Numbered from the stretch's first letter, positions 18,151 through 28,019 are shown. The stretch: 64,000 nt of DNA from Pelomonas sp966111775 (GCA_966111775.1 CBHWBD010000002.1:1-64000); one strand, 5' to 3'. Notes: generated by a model from the letters alone, not told the origin. A program made the numbers and translations.

Positions 18151-19041
18151 ATGCGCGAGCGCCTGCCACCCCTGTTCTCCCTGCAAGCCTTCGAGGCCGC
18201 CGCCCGCCTGGGCAACTTCAGCCGTGCCGCCGCCGAGCTGCACCTGACGCCGGGCGCCATCAGCCGCCAGGTGCGCCAGCTGGAGGACTGGTGCGGCCAG
18301 ACCCTGTTCGAGCGCGTCGGCAATCAGATGCGGCTGACGGCCGAGGGCCGCGACCTGCTGGCCCGGCTCGGTGGCCCGCTGGCGGCCCTGCACGAAGCTG
18401 TCTACCCCGAGGCGGAAGACGCGCACCCGACGCTGCAGATCGCCACCCTCGGATCGCTGGCCCGCGCCTGGCTGCTGCCGCGGCTGGAGCGCTTCATCGC
18501 CGCAGCCCCCACCGTCCGCCTCATCGTGCAGACCGACTACGCCCTGGTGCGCCCGCCGCCGCGCGTGGCCCTGGTGGCGCTGCGCCATGGTCGGCCCGAG
18601 GACGGCGGCGAGATCCTGTTCGGCGACCGCCTGCTGACCGTCGCCACACCAAGCCTGGCCAGGAAGCTGGGCCGCGACGCCACCCGCTGGCCGGCTGCCC
18701 GACTGCTCAGCCATGTGACCGGCGACGCGCCGCTGTGGCTGGCCGCGGCCGGCACGACGACGGCGCCCGAGGGCCCGGCCTTCAACGACGCCAGCGTGAC
18801 GCTGGATGCCGCCGAGGAAGGCCTGGGCGTGGCCGTCACCCGCCTGTCCCTCGCACTGCCGCGGCTGCACGCCGGCACGTTGGTGCAGGCCCATCCGCTG
18901 CTGCTGCCCTCGCCACGCGCCAACCTCCTCGTCATTCGCGAGGACGCCGCCGCCCTGCCCGTCGTGAAGCGCTTCGCGGCCTGGTTGCGCGAAGAGGCGG
19001 CACAAACGGATGCCGACTTGAAAGCCTGGGAGCCGGCCTGA
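18151..19041 (+). CDS. LysR-family transcriptional regulator
   Basis: A 296-residue LysR regulator. The winged helix is at the N-terminus (LFSLQAFEAAARLGNFSRAA, AISRQVRQLEDWCGQTLFER), followed by the effector-binding domain. The GcvA-like start MRERLPPLFSLQAFEAAARL supports the ATG at 18151 rather than upstream in-frame codons. It is divergent from the quinone oxidoreductase operon across 100 bases and so is its probable regulator, the standard LysR arrangement. A 2OG dioxygenase gene follows ten bases later. Confidence 0.92.
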   Translation: MRERLPPLFSLQAFEAAARLGNFSRAAAELHLTPGAISRQVRQLEDWCGQTLFERVGNQMRLTAEGRDLLARLGGPLAALHEAVYPEAEDAHPTLQIATLGSLARAWLLPRLERFIAAAPTVRLIVQTDYALVRPPPRVALVALRHGRPEDGGEILFGDRLLTVATPSLARKLGRDATRWPAARLLSHVTGDAPLWLAAAGTTTAPEGPAFNDASVTLDAAEEGLGVAVTRLSLALPRLHAGTLVQAHPLLLPSPRANLLVIREDAAALPVVKRFAAWLREEAAQTDADLKAWEPA

Positions 19042-19051
19042 GCTGAGTTCG

Positions 19052-19627
19052 ATGCAGTCCGGCCTGTTCGACGACCTGCCACCCGCCCTGCCGGCTGGCC
19101 TGCGCTACGAAGCGGGCTGGCTGTCGCCCGACGAGGAGGCCGCGCTGATCGCGCTCGTGAAAGAACTGCCGCTGCGCGAAGCGAAATACAAGAGCTACAC
19201 CGCACGCCGCCGCGTCGTCAGCTATGGCGGCCAGTTCGACTACGACAGCAATGAGCTGCGACCTTCCGCGCCACTGATCGATGCATTGCACCCGCTGCGC
19301 GAACGCGTCGCGCGCTGGGCCGGCATCGACGCCCAGGCCCTGGTCCACGTCCTCGTCGCCGACTACTCGCCGGGCACGCCGCTGGGCTGGCATCGCGACG
19401 TGCCGGACTTCGAGGACGTGTTCGGCGTGTCGCTCGGCAGCGAGGCCCTGCTGCGCTTCAGGCCCTATCCGCCCGAAAGCCCGAAGCGCGCGGACATCGT
19501 CAAGCTGAACGTCGAGCCGCGCTCCATCTATGCCCTGCAGGGCGAAGCACGCTGGGGCTGGCAGCACAGCGTGGCGCCGGTGGACGCGCTGCGCTGGTCC
19601 CTCACCTTCCGGACGGCGCGGCGATAA
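19052..19627 (+). CDS. AlkB-like 2-oxoglutarate/Fe(II) dioxygenase
   Basis: A 191-residue AlkB-family protein. The Fe ligands are His and Asp in LGWHRDVPDFEDV and the distal His in GWQHSVAPV; the 2-oxoglutarate Arg is in RWSLTFRTARR. The nucleotide-flipping segment KYKSYTARRRVVSYGGQF is also present. The family repairs N-alkylated bases by oxidative demethylation, although some members act on RNA or protein. It follows the LysR gene closely and is probably on the same transcript. Confidence 0.92.
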   Translation: MQSGLFDDLPPALPAGLRYEAGWLSPDEEAALIALVKELPLREAKYKSYTARRRVVSYGGQFDYDSNELRPSAPLIDALHPLRERVARWAGIDAQALVHVLVADYSPGTPLGWHRDVPDFEDVFGVSLGSEALLRFRPYPPESPKRADIVKLNVEPRSIYALQGEARWGWQHSVAPVDALRWSLTFRTARR

Positions 19628-19688
19628 GTCACGGCCCCTGAAGCTGCGTCAGACGCCGGGCGGGCAGCGGCATCAGAATCGCATCGCC

Positions 19689-20543
19689 ATGGCCATTTCC
19701 TCCCGCCTGCGGCGCCGCCAGTTGCTCGCCCTGCCCCTTGCCGCCGCACTGCCGTCGGCCCGCGGCGCCGGCACGCTGCAGACGCTGCGCCTGCCCGATC
19801 CCAACGCCTACAGCGCGCATGGCAATTTCTTCATCGAGGCGCTGAAGCTGGCCCTGAGCAAGACGGCCGACGGCGAGCCCCTGCCCGCCCTGGTCCATGC
19901 GGCGCCCGACCTGCCGCGCCCGCGCATGCGCCAGATGCTGCAGGACGGCCACCTCGACCTGATGTGGAGCACCACCACGCCCGAGCGCGAGGCCCAGGCG
20001 CTGGCGGTGCGCTTCAACCTGCTCAAGGGCATCAACGAACTGCGCTTTCTGCTGGTACGCGCCGCCGACCTGCCCACGTTGCGCCCGCTGCGCACGCTGG
20101 AAGCGGTGCGCAAGCTTCGGGCCGGTGCCGGCACCTACTGGAGCGACGCGCAGATCCTGAAGGCCAATGGCTTCGCCGTGGAGACGGCCACCAAGTCCGA
20201 CCTGCTGTTCCGCATGCTGAAGGCCGGCCGCTTCGACTTCATCCCGCGCACCCGCGAGGAGATCGACGACGAGCTGCAGCGCTATGCCGGCCAGGGCTTC
20301 GCCGAGCTACCGGGCCTGGCCCTGCAGTACAGGCAGCCGCTGTATTTCTTCGTCGCGCCGGACAAGCCCCAGCTGGCCGAAAGACTGCTGCGCGGCCTGA
20401 CGCTGGCCGCCGCCGATGGCAGCTTCGACGCCCTCTTCGTGGCCGAGCCCGGACTGAAGACCGCGCTGGCCCAGTTCCGCGGCTACACGGGGCTGAGGCT
20501 GCAGCTGAAGGCGCTGGAGGCGGCCCCGTCGACGCCGCGCTGA
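19689..20543 (+). CDS. Exported solute-binding-like protein
   Basis: A 284-residue protein with a twin-arginine-like leader (MAISSRLRRRQLLALPLAAAL, cleavage near ARGAG). The middle shows a type-2 periplasmic-binding pattern: GHLDLMWSTTTPEREAQAL, then TYWSDAQILKANGFAVE, then AGRFDFIPRTREEIDDEL. Proteins of this kind are annotated as transporter substrate-binding domain proteins without a transporter. The ATG at 19689 is preferred, since upstream in-frame sequence overlaps the AlkB gene. Ligand unknown. Confidence 0.8.
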   Translation: MAISSRLRRRQLLALPLAAALPSARGAGTLQTLRLPDPNAYSAHGNFFIEALKLALSKTADGEPLPALVHAAPDLPRPRMRQMLQDGHLDLMWSTTTPEREAQALAVRFNLLKGINELRFLLVRAADLPTLRPLRTLEAVRKLRAGAGTYWSDAQILKANGFAVETATKSDLLFRMLKAGRFDFIPRTREEIDDELQRYAGQGFAELPGLALQYRQPLYFFVAPDKPQLAERLLRGLTLAAADGSFDALFVAEPGLKTALAQFRGYTGLRLQLKALEAAPSTPR

Positions 20544-20564
20544 CGCCATTTGTCTCAGCTGCAA

Positions 20565-20645
20565 GAGAACACAGCCACAGAGGCACAGAGAGACCGTCAT
20601 CCCGCTGCCTCTGTGCCTCTGTGACTCTGTGGCTTTGTTTGGATT
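20565..20645. repeat. Imperfect inverted repeat of CACAGAGGCACAGAG type
   Basis: The arm ACAGCCACAGAGGCACAGAG (about 20570-20589) pairs imperfectly with CTCTGTGCCTCTGTG..CTCTGTGGCT (about 20610-20637) across a short loop. It sits between convergent genes. On the minus strand it reads as SHRGTE- or ESQRHRG-like peptides, which I recall as a dispersed palindrome in many proteobacterial genomes that is often mis-called as a coding sequence. The function is unknown and it may act as a terminator or barrier. Confidence 0.7.
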
Positions 20646-20678
20646 TCGCTTCAACACTGCTGTGCCAAAGCAGCCGCT

Positions 20679-21176
20679 TCAGCCGCAAAAGGCGACCGAC
20701 TGGAAGGTTCTCGCGACGATCCGCAGGCCAAGGATGAGAGCGATCAACGGCACGACGATCTTCAGGATCAGGGCCCACCAGCCCTTTCGCTCGACTCGAT
20801 CCACCAGGCCGGTCGAGGCCGGAAGCGAGACCAGGATGCTGGCGACGATCAGGCTCGGCATCAGCGCCGCAACGGCGCAACTCTTCAGCGAGACGAAGAA
20901 GACCAGCGCATTCACCGTCAACAGCGCGCCCGCGACATGGTGGTAGCCGATGTCACGCCAACGCTTTCGTTGCAGCACCCAAAGCGCGGCGGAAACTGCT
21001 CCCATCGCCCGCCCGAGGACGACCACCAAGGTCACCTTGGACAACTGCAAAGAAGAGAAGAAATCCAGCAGCAGCAGGACGGGAATGCAGGCCAGCAGGA
21101 AGCCTTCCCTCCCCAGGGGCCGATCGAGAAAGGGAATCTCGTCCCTACCGGCCATATCCGAACCCGCCAGCGCCAC
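20679..21176 (-). CDS. Hypothetical inner-membrane protein
   Basis: A 165-residue protein with about four hydrophobic helices (LLACIPVLLLLDFF, LVVVLGRAMGAVSAALWVL, AGALLTVNALVFFVSL, ILKIVVPLIALILGLRI). It starts at a GTG at 21176; an ATG at 21155 (MAGRDEIPFLDRPLGREGFL) is an equally good start. No catalytic or binding motif is visible and no family is recognised. It lies ten bases downstream of yhdP on the same strand. Confidence 0.65.
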   Translation of the reverse strand: MALAGSDMAGRDEIPFLDRPLGREGFLLACIPVLLLLDFFSSLQLSKVTLVVVLGRAMGAVSAALWVLQRKRWRDIGYHHVAGALLTVNALVFFVSLKSCAVAALMPSLIVASILVSLPASTGLVDRVERKGWWALILKIVVPLIALILGLRIVARTFQSVAFCG

Positions 21177-21185
21177 GCATGATCG

Positions 21186-24100
21186 TCAAGGCGCGCTGGC
21201 TGCGCTCGCCGGCTTGCCCGGCAGCGCCTCCACCTTCTCCACCTTGGGATCGTCCCAGGTGCCGGTGATGTGGAACTCGCGCGTGTTGGCCGCGGCCACC
21301 GGGCGGCTCAGGATGAGCTGGGCCAGGAAGGCGCCCAGGGCGATGGCCGGGTTGATGGCGGCATAGGCCAGGGAGGCGCCGCCGGCCGACACCTCGGGCA
21401 CGACGACGACGCGCAGCTTCTGCGTCTCGGCCGCCAGGTCGGTGCTGCCGTCCACCAGCACCGAGGCCTGCAGGCCACGGATGCGGATGTTGTCGCTGCT
21501 AGCGATGCCAGCGGCGATCTTCACGTCGCCCGTCACGCCGTCGAAGACGAAGCCCTCGGCGAAGACGTCGCGGAAGTCCAGCAGGAAGCGGCGCGGCAGG
21601 GATTGCAGGCTGAGCACGCCCAGCAGCCGCCCGACGCCGGGCTCGGCCTTCAGGAAGGTGCCAGTGTCCAGCTGGATGTTCAGCGCACCGGCCATGCTGG
21701 GGTAGTGGGGCGCCAGCGGCGATCCGTCCCAGCCGACCTGGCCGGCCAGCACACCCTTGCCGCCGCGCAGCACGGGGGATTCCTTCCGGCCCTGGCCGAG
21801 ACGCTCCAGCAGCTTGCCGGCATCGGCGATGTCGAGCTTCCAGTCGAGCTGGGTGCGGCGCTTGGCGCCGGGCTCGCCGCCCCAGCGACCACTGGCATGC
21901 AGCGTCGCATCAGGCGACTGGATCTGCAGCTTCTCCAGCTTCCAGTCGCGCGCAACGGCCGGGGCGTGCGCCATCACTTCGACGCGACCCAGGCGCTTGC
22001 CGCGCAGCTCGAAGTCGTCCACCTCGATGTCCAGCGACGGCAGCGGGCTGCTGTTCGCGTCGGCCTTGCCGGGGTCGATGAGTTCGCTGACCGAATCGGC
22101 CTCCTGGCGGGGCAGCGACAGCCGCGCCAGCCGCGCCTGCACGGCGTCGATCTGGCCGCCCTTGACGCCCTTCAACTCGATGCGGCCGGCAATCTGTTCG
22201 GCATCGACGTTGATGCGCCAGTTGGCGCCGTCACGCGCCACCAGCGCTGTCGCGCGGCCGAGCTGGCGGCCGCCCACCTTGAGCGCCTGGCTGCGCAGCG
22301 CGATCTGGCTGGGCAGCAGGCCGGCATCGTCGGCATCGCCGGCACCGTTGCCGTTGCCACCACCCGCCAGGCCGCCCAGGCGCTGCTGCCAGGCGTCCAG
22401 GTCGAGAGCCGCGACATTGACCTGCAGCAGCACGCCGCTGGCGGGCAGGGCGGGCAGCTTGTCCTGCACGGCCAGCGCACCGCGCAGCACCTGGGAGCTG
22501 GCGCCGGAGATGTCGCGTTGCAGCTGGGCCTGCAGCAGCGGTGCGGCGGGGGCGCCCACTTCCAGGCGCAGTTCGTCGCGACCGGCGGCGGTGGGCGACA
22601 TCAGCAGGCGCAGCGGCAGCACCGCGTCGGCCTCCTTGTGACCGGGCGCCGGCAGGTCCAGGGCCAGGCCCTGCAGATTGCTGGACACGCTGAGTTCGCT
22701 CTGGCCGTCCTTGGGAATGGCGAGCTGGAAACGGTAGGCCGCCTGGCCGCTGGCCGCCTGGGCCAGGCGGGGGTCGGCCCCCAGCACGGTGGCGCGGCGC
22801 AGGCCGTCGGCCGTGGCCTGGCCCTGCACGGCGAAGCGCATGCCGCCGTCGCGCTGCGTGCCGCCTTCGATGCCGGCGTCGCCGCCGAGCAGGCGGGCCG
22901 TCACGCCGACCAGCTGCAGGCCCTTGCGATCGAAGTCGATGCGGCCGCGCACGCCGCCCAGCGGCGGCAGCTCGGGCCGCAGCTTGATGTCGACACCCGT
23001 TGGCTGGAGCTGGCCCTTGAGCGTGGTCTGGGCCACGTCGTCGAGCGGGATGGCGATGCCGAGCTTGAGGCCGACAGGGCCCTGGGCCGTCGTGGTGGTC
23101 AGCGCATGGCCCAGCCATTCATCCAGCGGCGAGGCCCGCACGAAGCGCAGCAGGTCGGCACCGGCGCCCTTGCCGGTGCCGTCAAGCTGCAGCAGGCGGC
23201 CGTGGTGCAGGTCCTTGATGCCACCGTTGACGTCGCTGAGCTCATAGCCCAGCACCTTGGCGCGGCCGTCCTTGATGAACATGCCGGCGCGCTCGAAGAC
23301 GAGCTCTGCATCGACGCTCTCGAAGGCCGGCCAGTTGCTGCCGTTGTCGCTGGGCGGCACATAGGCCAGCGTCACGCCCTGGGCCTGGGTGGCGACGCGG
23401 AAGATGCCGGGGGACTTGGGCGCGTCGAAGGGGAAATCGGCCAGCTCGCCCTTGATGCGAACGCTGACGTTGCGGGCCTCGCCGCCGAGGATGGCGCGCG
23501 ACACATAGCTGCGCGTGGCGGGCAGGCGCTCCGGGATGTAGCGGGCCACACGCGTCGCCTCCACGCGTGGGGCGCGACCGCTCAGGTCCAGGTAGCCCGG
23601 CGTGGTGGCGCCGGCCGGGCGCCGCCAGGTCACGTCGAAATCGCCGTTCAGATCGGGCGTCTGCAGTTGCAGCTCGCGCAGCTTGAGCTCGACATCGCCA
23701 GGCGTCTTGCCGCCTGGCTGAGGCAACTGCCACAGCATCTGCGTGGACAGGCGCGTGATGGGCAGGTGGGCGTCCTCGAACAGCCCCGGCAGCTCGACCT
23801 CGCCGTCGTGCACCGCCAGCCTGGCCGAGCCGCCGCGCTCGCTGGCATCCAGCTCCAGGCTGGCCCCGCGCAGGCCGGGCCGACCGATATGACCCTCCTG
23901 CTCGGAAGGCTTGGCGGCAAGGCCTAAGCCGTCGATCTGGGCCTTGACGCGGTAGCTGCGCGGCGCGTCCAGGGCGCCCTGCCAATGGCCGCTGAGGGCC
24001 GTCAGCACGCCGCGCGGCTCCAGCTCGGTCAGCAGCTTGTGGGCGCGCTCGCCCAGGGGCAGGCGCTGGGCGATCTGGGCCATCAGCGCGAAGTCCAGGC

Positions 24101-25247
24101 GCTGGGCATTGACCTCGCCACCCAGCACTTCATCGGCCTTGCCGAGCTGCAGGCTGACGCCCCAGTCCGAGCGCGGCCAGGCCACGACGCCACCGTCGCT
24201 GTCCCGGCTGACAAAGCCCAGCTGCCTGGCCTGCAGGCTCAAGCGGTCCTTGGCGCGGGCCAGGTCCAGCCGGCCTTCGATGTGGTCCAGGTCCAGCTCG
24301 GGGGCGGACTCGAACAGCTTGAGCCGCACCGTGCGCAGGGCCAGGTCCAGCGTGGCGGCCATCGGGCTGCCGTCCTTGATGTCGGCCCAGGCGCGCACGG
24401 CGCCATCGCCCTCGCTGAGCTGGAAGGGCAGGTCGACATGGCGCTTCAGCTGGCTCAGGTCGGCCCGCGGCAGCTCGGCGTAGGCCTGGCCGCTCCAGTG
24501 CTGGAACTCGCCGGGGCGCTTCAGCAGGCTTTGCGTGAACTGGCCGCGCAGCGTGAAGCGCCGGCCCCAGTCGGGCGGCGGTGTCGCGTCCAGGCGCAGC
24601 GCATGGCGGCGCAGGCCGTTGCGCATGACGAAGTTCAGCTCCGACAGCTCCAGCGGCTTGGCGTCGGCGCGCTTCTCGTCGATCCAGCGCACGCGGCCGT
24701 TGACGATGGCCAGCTCGGGCTGGCTGAACAGCCAGTCCATGCCGGCCTCGGTGGTGCCGGCGTCGGTCTTCTCCGCCTCGTCCAGGCCCAGGCCGGCGAT
24801 GAAGATGCGGCCCTGGGCGTCGCGGCGGATGGTGAGTTCGGGGGTGTCGACCAGCAGCTGCGAGAAACGCGGCTCCAGCGCCAGCAGGGACTGGGCCGAC
24901 AGCACCGCCGCCACGCGCGGCAGGCGCAGGGCCGGGCGGCCGGCGGCGTCCAGCACCTGCACGTCGCCCAGCTCCATGCGCGGCATCCAGCCACCGGATT
25001 GGACCGTGATGCGGCCGATGCGCAGTTCTACCCCCAAAGCCTTTGAGGCTTCCTTTTCCAGCCAGGGGCGCCAGTCATTGGCGTGCGGGAGAATGGCCCA
25101 GTGCAACAAGCCCCAAGCCGTCACCCCCAGCGCCCACAGCAGGGCGAGGATCAGCAGCGCCCAGCGCAGGCTGTGCCAGCACAGGCGCAGAGGCCAGCGC
25201 GAGGCGCGATTGCAGCGGTGGAGGGCGGCCGAGAAGAAGTCAGACAC
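21186..25247 (-). CDS. YhdP-family (AsmA-like) envelope lipid-transport protein
   Basis: A 1353-residue protein with one N-terminal membrane anchor (LRWALLILALLWALGVTAWG) and a very long beta-rich periplasmic domain ending in an AsmA-like C-terminal unit (VDGSTDLAAETQKLRVVVVP, then AINPAIALGAFLAQ). Order and length match the YhdP/TIGR02099 group. In E. coli, YhdP, TamB and YdbH bridge the inner and outer membranes and carry phospholipids outward. It is divergent from glnE with only about 50 bases between, a gene order also seen in other Burkholderiales. Confidence 0.92.
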   Translation of the reverse strand: MSDFFSAALHRCNRASRWPLRLCWHSLRWALLILALLWALGVTAWGLLHWAILPHANDWRPWLEKEASKALGVELRIGRITVQSGGWMPRMELGDVQVLDAAGRPALRLPRVAAVLSAQSLLALEPRFSQLLVDTPELTIRRDAQGRIFIAGLGLDEAEKTDAGTTEAGMDWLFSQPELAIVNGRVRWIDEKRADAKPLELSELNFVMRNGLRRHALRLDATPPPDWGRRFTLRGQFTQSLLKRPGEFQHWSGQAYAELPRADLSQLKRHVDLPFQLSEGDGAVRAWADIKDGSPMAATLDLALRTVRLKLFESAPELDLDHIEGRLDLARAKDRLSLQARQLGFVSRDSDGGVVAWPRSDWGVSLQLGKADEVLGGEVNAQRLDFALMAQIAQRLPLGERAHKLLTELEPRGVLTALSGHWQGALDAPRSYRVKAQIDGLGLAAKPSEQEGHIGRPGLRGASLELDASERGGSARLAVHDGEVELPGLFEDAHLPITRLSTQMLWQLPQPGGKTPGDVELKLRELQLQTPDLNGDFDVTWRRPAGATTPGYLDLSGRAPRVEATRVARYIPERLPATRSYVSRAILGGEARNVSVRIKGELADFPFDAPKSPGIFRVATQAQGVTLAYVPPSDNGSNWPAFESVDAELVFERAGMFIKDGRAKVLGYELSDVNGGIKDLHHGRLLQLDGTGKGAGADLLRFVRASPLDEWLGHALTTTTAQGPVGLKLGIAIPLDDVAQTTLKGQLQPTGVDIKLRPELPPLGGVRGRIDFDRKGLQLVGVTARLLGGDAGIEGGTQRDGGMRFAVQGQATADGLRRATVLGADPRLAQAASGQAAYRFQLAIPKDGQSELSVSSNLQGLALDLPAPGHKEADAVLPLRLLMSPTAAGRDELRLEVGAPAAPLLQAQLQRDISGASSQVLRGALAVQDKLPALPASGVLLQVNVAALDLDAWQQRLGGLAGGGNGNGAGDADDAGLLPSQIALRSQALKVGGRQLGRATALVARDGANWRINVDAEQIAGRIELKGVKGGQIDAVQARLARLSLPRQEADSVSELIDPGKADANSSPLPSLDIEVDDFELRGKRLGRVEVMAHAPAVARDWKLEKLQIQSPDATLHASGRWGGEPGAKRRTQLDWKLDIADAGKLLERLGQGRKESPVLRGGKGVLAGQVGWDGSPLAPHYPSMAGALNIQLDTGTFLKAEPGVGRLLGVLSLQSLPRRFLLDFRDVFAEGFVFDGVTGDVKIAAGIASSDNIRIRGLQASVLVDGSTDLAAETQKLRVVVVPEVSAGGASLAYAAINPAIALGAFLAQLILSRPVAAANTREFHITGTWDDPKVEKVEALPGKPASAASAP

Positions 25248-25298
25248 GGTGTCTTGGGCACGCGAAATGTCGGCCGGCGGTCAATCTAGCACAGGGTC

Positions 25299-28019
25299 AT
25301 GAGCCAAACGTTTCCCGCATCTGCCGAGCACAGCCGCTATGTGCAACGGGTTCGCCGCCGTTATGCGGGCGAGCTGGCGCAGTTGCAACCAGGTCTGCCC
25401 GACCGGGCCGTCATCGCGGCGCTGATCGACACCTTGGCCGCGGACCGGTCGCTGGCCAGCGCCCTGCGCGTGGCCCGCCACCTGGTGCTGGAGCGGCTGG
25501 CGGTGCTGGACATCGAACAAGGCGCCAGCGTGGAAGATGTCACGCTGGCCATGACGCATCTGGCCGAAGTCACGCTTGACAAGGCCCTGGCCGCCGCGCG
25601 AGGCGAGCTGGACCAAATCCACGGTGAACCGCGTACGGCCGACGGCCGCGACATCGCCTTCTGGGTGCTGGGCATGGGCAAGCTCGGTGCGCGCGAGCTG
25701 AATGTCTCGTCGGACATCGACCTCATCTACGTTTACGAAGATGACGGCCAGACGCAAGGTTCACGGCCTGTCACTGCGCATGAATATTTCTCCAGCGTCG
25801 CCAAGCGGCTCTATGCACTGATCGGCGACGTCACCGACGACGGCCAGGTCTTTCGCGTCGACCTGGCCCTGCGGCCCAATGGCAAGAGCGGCCCGCCGGT
25901 CGTCAGCCTGGGCATGCTGGAGGAGTATTTCCTCGTCCAGGGCCGCGAGTGGGAGCGCTTCGCCTGGCTGAAGAGCCGCGTCGTCGCGCCGCTGTCGGGC
26001 ATGGGGGCCCCAAGCGATGCGCGCACCCTGCAGCTGCGCAACCTCGTCACCCCCTTCGTCTACCGCCGCTATCTGGACTACGGCGTCTTCGAGGGCCTGC
26101 GCCAGCTGCACGGCAAGATCCGCAGCGAGGCCAAGGCCCGCGCGGCCGGCCGGCCCGAGCGGGCCAACGACGTCAAGCTGTCGCGCGGCGGCATCCGCGA
26201 GATCGAGTTCATCGTGCAGCTGCTGCAGGTGGTGCGCGGCGGACAGTTCCCCGAGATCCGCACCCGCTCCACCGTCAAGGCCTTGGCCCAGCTGGCGGCC
26301 GGCGGGCTGATGAAGGCGGAGACGGCGGCCAAGCTCAGCGAGGCCTATGTCTTCCTGCGCCGCGTCGAGCACCGCATCCAGTTCCTGGACGACCAGCAGA
26401 CCCATTGCCTGCCGCAGGGCGACGCCGACCTGGCCTGGATTGCCGCATCGCTCGGCCTGAAGTGCAGCCGCGAGGCCTGCGAGCTGTTCGAGCAGCTCGG
26501 CGAGGTGCGCGAGCTGGTCGCGACCGAGTTCGATTCCCTGCTGCATGAAGGCGGCAAGCCCCAGGGCGGCTGCAAGGGCGGCCAGTGCGGTGGCCCGAAG
26601 CCGGCCGTCGACGGTGAAGACTTCCTCAACGGCCTGCCGCCCGAGCTGGCCACCGCCGTGCGCGCCCTGGCCGACACGCCGCGCGTGCAGGGTCTGCGCG
26701 AGGAATCGCGCCAACGCCTGGCCAAGCTCTTCCACCGCGCGGCGCAGGCCGTGGCGGCCGAGGAATGCTCGCTGGACGCGGCCCTGCGCTTTGTCGACTG
26801 GGTCGGCCCCCTGCTGCGCCGCGAGAGCTATCTGGCCCTGCTGGTCGAACGCCCCGCCGTGCAGCAGCGCCTGCTGCGACTGCTGGGCCTGGCGCGCTGG
26901 CCGATGCGCTATCTGATGCAGCACCCCGGCGTCATCGACGAACTCGCCGATCCGCTGCTGCTGACCGCCCGCTTCGACCGCGAGGCCTTCATTGCCGACC
27001 TGCTCGAGCGCGAGCAAGGCTGGCAGCGCAGCGGCGAGGCCGACGAAGAGGCCCTGCTGGACACGCTGCGCCGCGCCCACCACGCCGAGGTCTTCCGCAC
27101 CCTGGTGCGCGACGTCGAGGGCCGCATCACCGTGGAGCAGGTGGCCGACGACCTGTCGCTGCTGGCTGATGCGGTGCTGCAGATCGCCATCACCTGGGCC
27201 TGGGCGCGCTTCGGCAAGGCGCATAGGCCGGAGCCGCGCCTGGCCGTCATCGCCTACGGCAAGCTGGGCGGCAAGGAACTGGGCTATGGCGGCGACCTCG
27301 ATGTCGTCTTTGTCTTCGACGACGACGACGAGAACGCGGCCGAGCTCTACGGCGCCTTCGTGCGCCGCCTCATCACCTGGCTGACGCTGCGCACCGCCGC
27401 CGGCGAGCTGTTCGACATCGACACGGCCCTGCGGCCCAACGGCAACTCGGGCCTGCTGGTCACCTCGCTGGCCCATTTCGAGGCCTATCAAACGGGCCGC
27501 GGCAGCAATACCGCCTGGACCTGGGAACACCAGGCCATCACGCGGGCGCGCTTCTGCGCCGGCAACGCCGACCTGGCCGAACGCTGCGAGAGCGTACGCC
27601 GCCAGGTGCTGACGGCGCCACGCGACGCCGAGGCCCTCAAGCGCGAAGTGCAGGCCATGCGCGAGAAGGTGCGTGCCGCTCGTCCTGTGAAGGACGACCT
27701 CTTCGATGTGAAGCACAGCGAGGGCGGCATGATGGATGCCGAGTTCGCCGTGCAATTCCTGGTGCTGGCGCATTCGGCCACCCACCCCCAGCTGCAGGAC
27801 GACCTCGGCAATATCGCGCTGCTGCGCATGGCTGAGTCCGCCGGGCTGCTGCCGGCCGAGGTGGGCGTGAACGCCGCCAATGCCTACCGCGAGCTGCGCC
27901 GCGTGCAGCACAAGGCCCGGTTGAACGAGCAGTCGACCGCCCTCGATGCCGAGGCTGCCGCGCCGCTGCAGCCTCACCGTGATGCTGTCCTGGCGCTGTG
28001 GCAAGCCGTCTTTGGCTGA
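25299..28019 (+). CDS. glnE: Glutamine synthetase adenylyltransferase/deadenylase
   Basis: A 906-residue bifunctional enzyme that adenylylates and de-adenylylates glutamine synthetase in response to PII. Both nucleotidyltransferase domains are complete: deadenylase GMGKLGARELNVSSDIDLIY near residue 125 and adenylylase AYGKLGGKELGYGGDLDVVF near 650. The family blocks RGGIREIEFIVQ and KHSEGGMMDAEFAVQF follow each domain. A short Gly/Cys/Lys insertion (KPQGGCKGGQCGGPKPA, about 425-440) sits in the linker. Length is normal. The 3-prime end overlaps the rhombosortase-like gene. Confidence 0.97.
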   Translation: MSQTFPASAEHSRYVQRVRRRYAGELAQLQPGLPDRAVIAALIDTLAADRSLASALRVARHLVLERLAVLDIEQGASVEDVTLAMTHLAEVTLDKALAAARGELDQIHGEPRTADGRDIAFWVLGMGKLGARELNVSSDIDLIYVYEDDGQTQGSRPVTAHEYFSSVAKRLYALIGDVTDDGQVFRVDLALRPNGKSGPPVVSLGMLEEYFLVQGREWERFAWLKSRVVAPLSGMGAPSDARTLQLRNLVTPFVYRRYLDYGVFEGLRQLHGKIRSEAKARAAGRPERANDVKLSRGGIREIEFIVQLLQVVRGGQFPEIRTRSTVKALAQLAAGGLMKAETAAKLSEAYVFLRRVEHRIQFLDDQQTHCLPQGDADLAWIAASLGLKCSREACELFEQLGEVRELVATEFDSLLHEGGKPQGGCKGGQCGGPKPAVDGEDFLNGLPPELATAVRALADTPRVQGLREESRQRLAKLFHRAAQAVAAEECSLDAALRFVDWVGPLLRRESYLALLVERPAVQQRLLRLLGLARWPMRYLMQHPGVIDELADPLLLTARFDREAFIADLLEREQGWQRSGEADEEALLDTLRRAHHAEVFRTLVRDVEGRITVEQVADDLSLLADAVLQIAITWAWARFGKAHRPEPRLAVIAYGKLGGKELGYGGDLDVVFVFDDDDENAAELYGAFVRRLITWLTLRTAAGELFDIDTALRPNGNSGLLVTSLAHFEAYQTGRGSNTAWTWEHQAITRARFCAGNADLAERCESVRRQVLTAPRDAEALKREVQAMREKVRAARPVKDDLFDVKHSEGGMMDAEFAVQFLVLAHSATHPQLQDDLGNIALLRMAESAGLLPAEVGVNAANAYRELRRVQHKARLNEQSTALDAEAAAPLQPHRDAVLALWQAVFG

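Noticed and set aside
21270..23927. 885-residue plus-strand open frame opposite yhdP
   Set aside because: Antisense shadow; yhdP is a clear family member with normal length.
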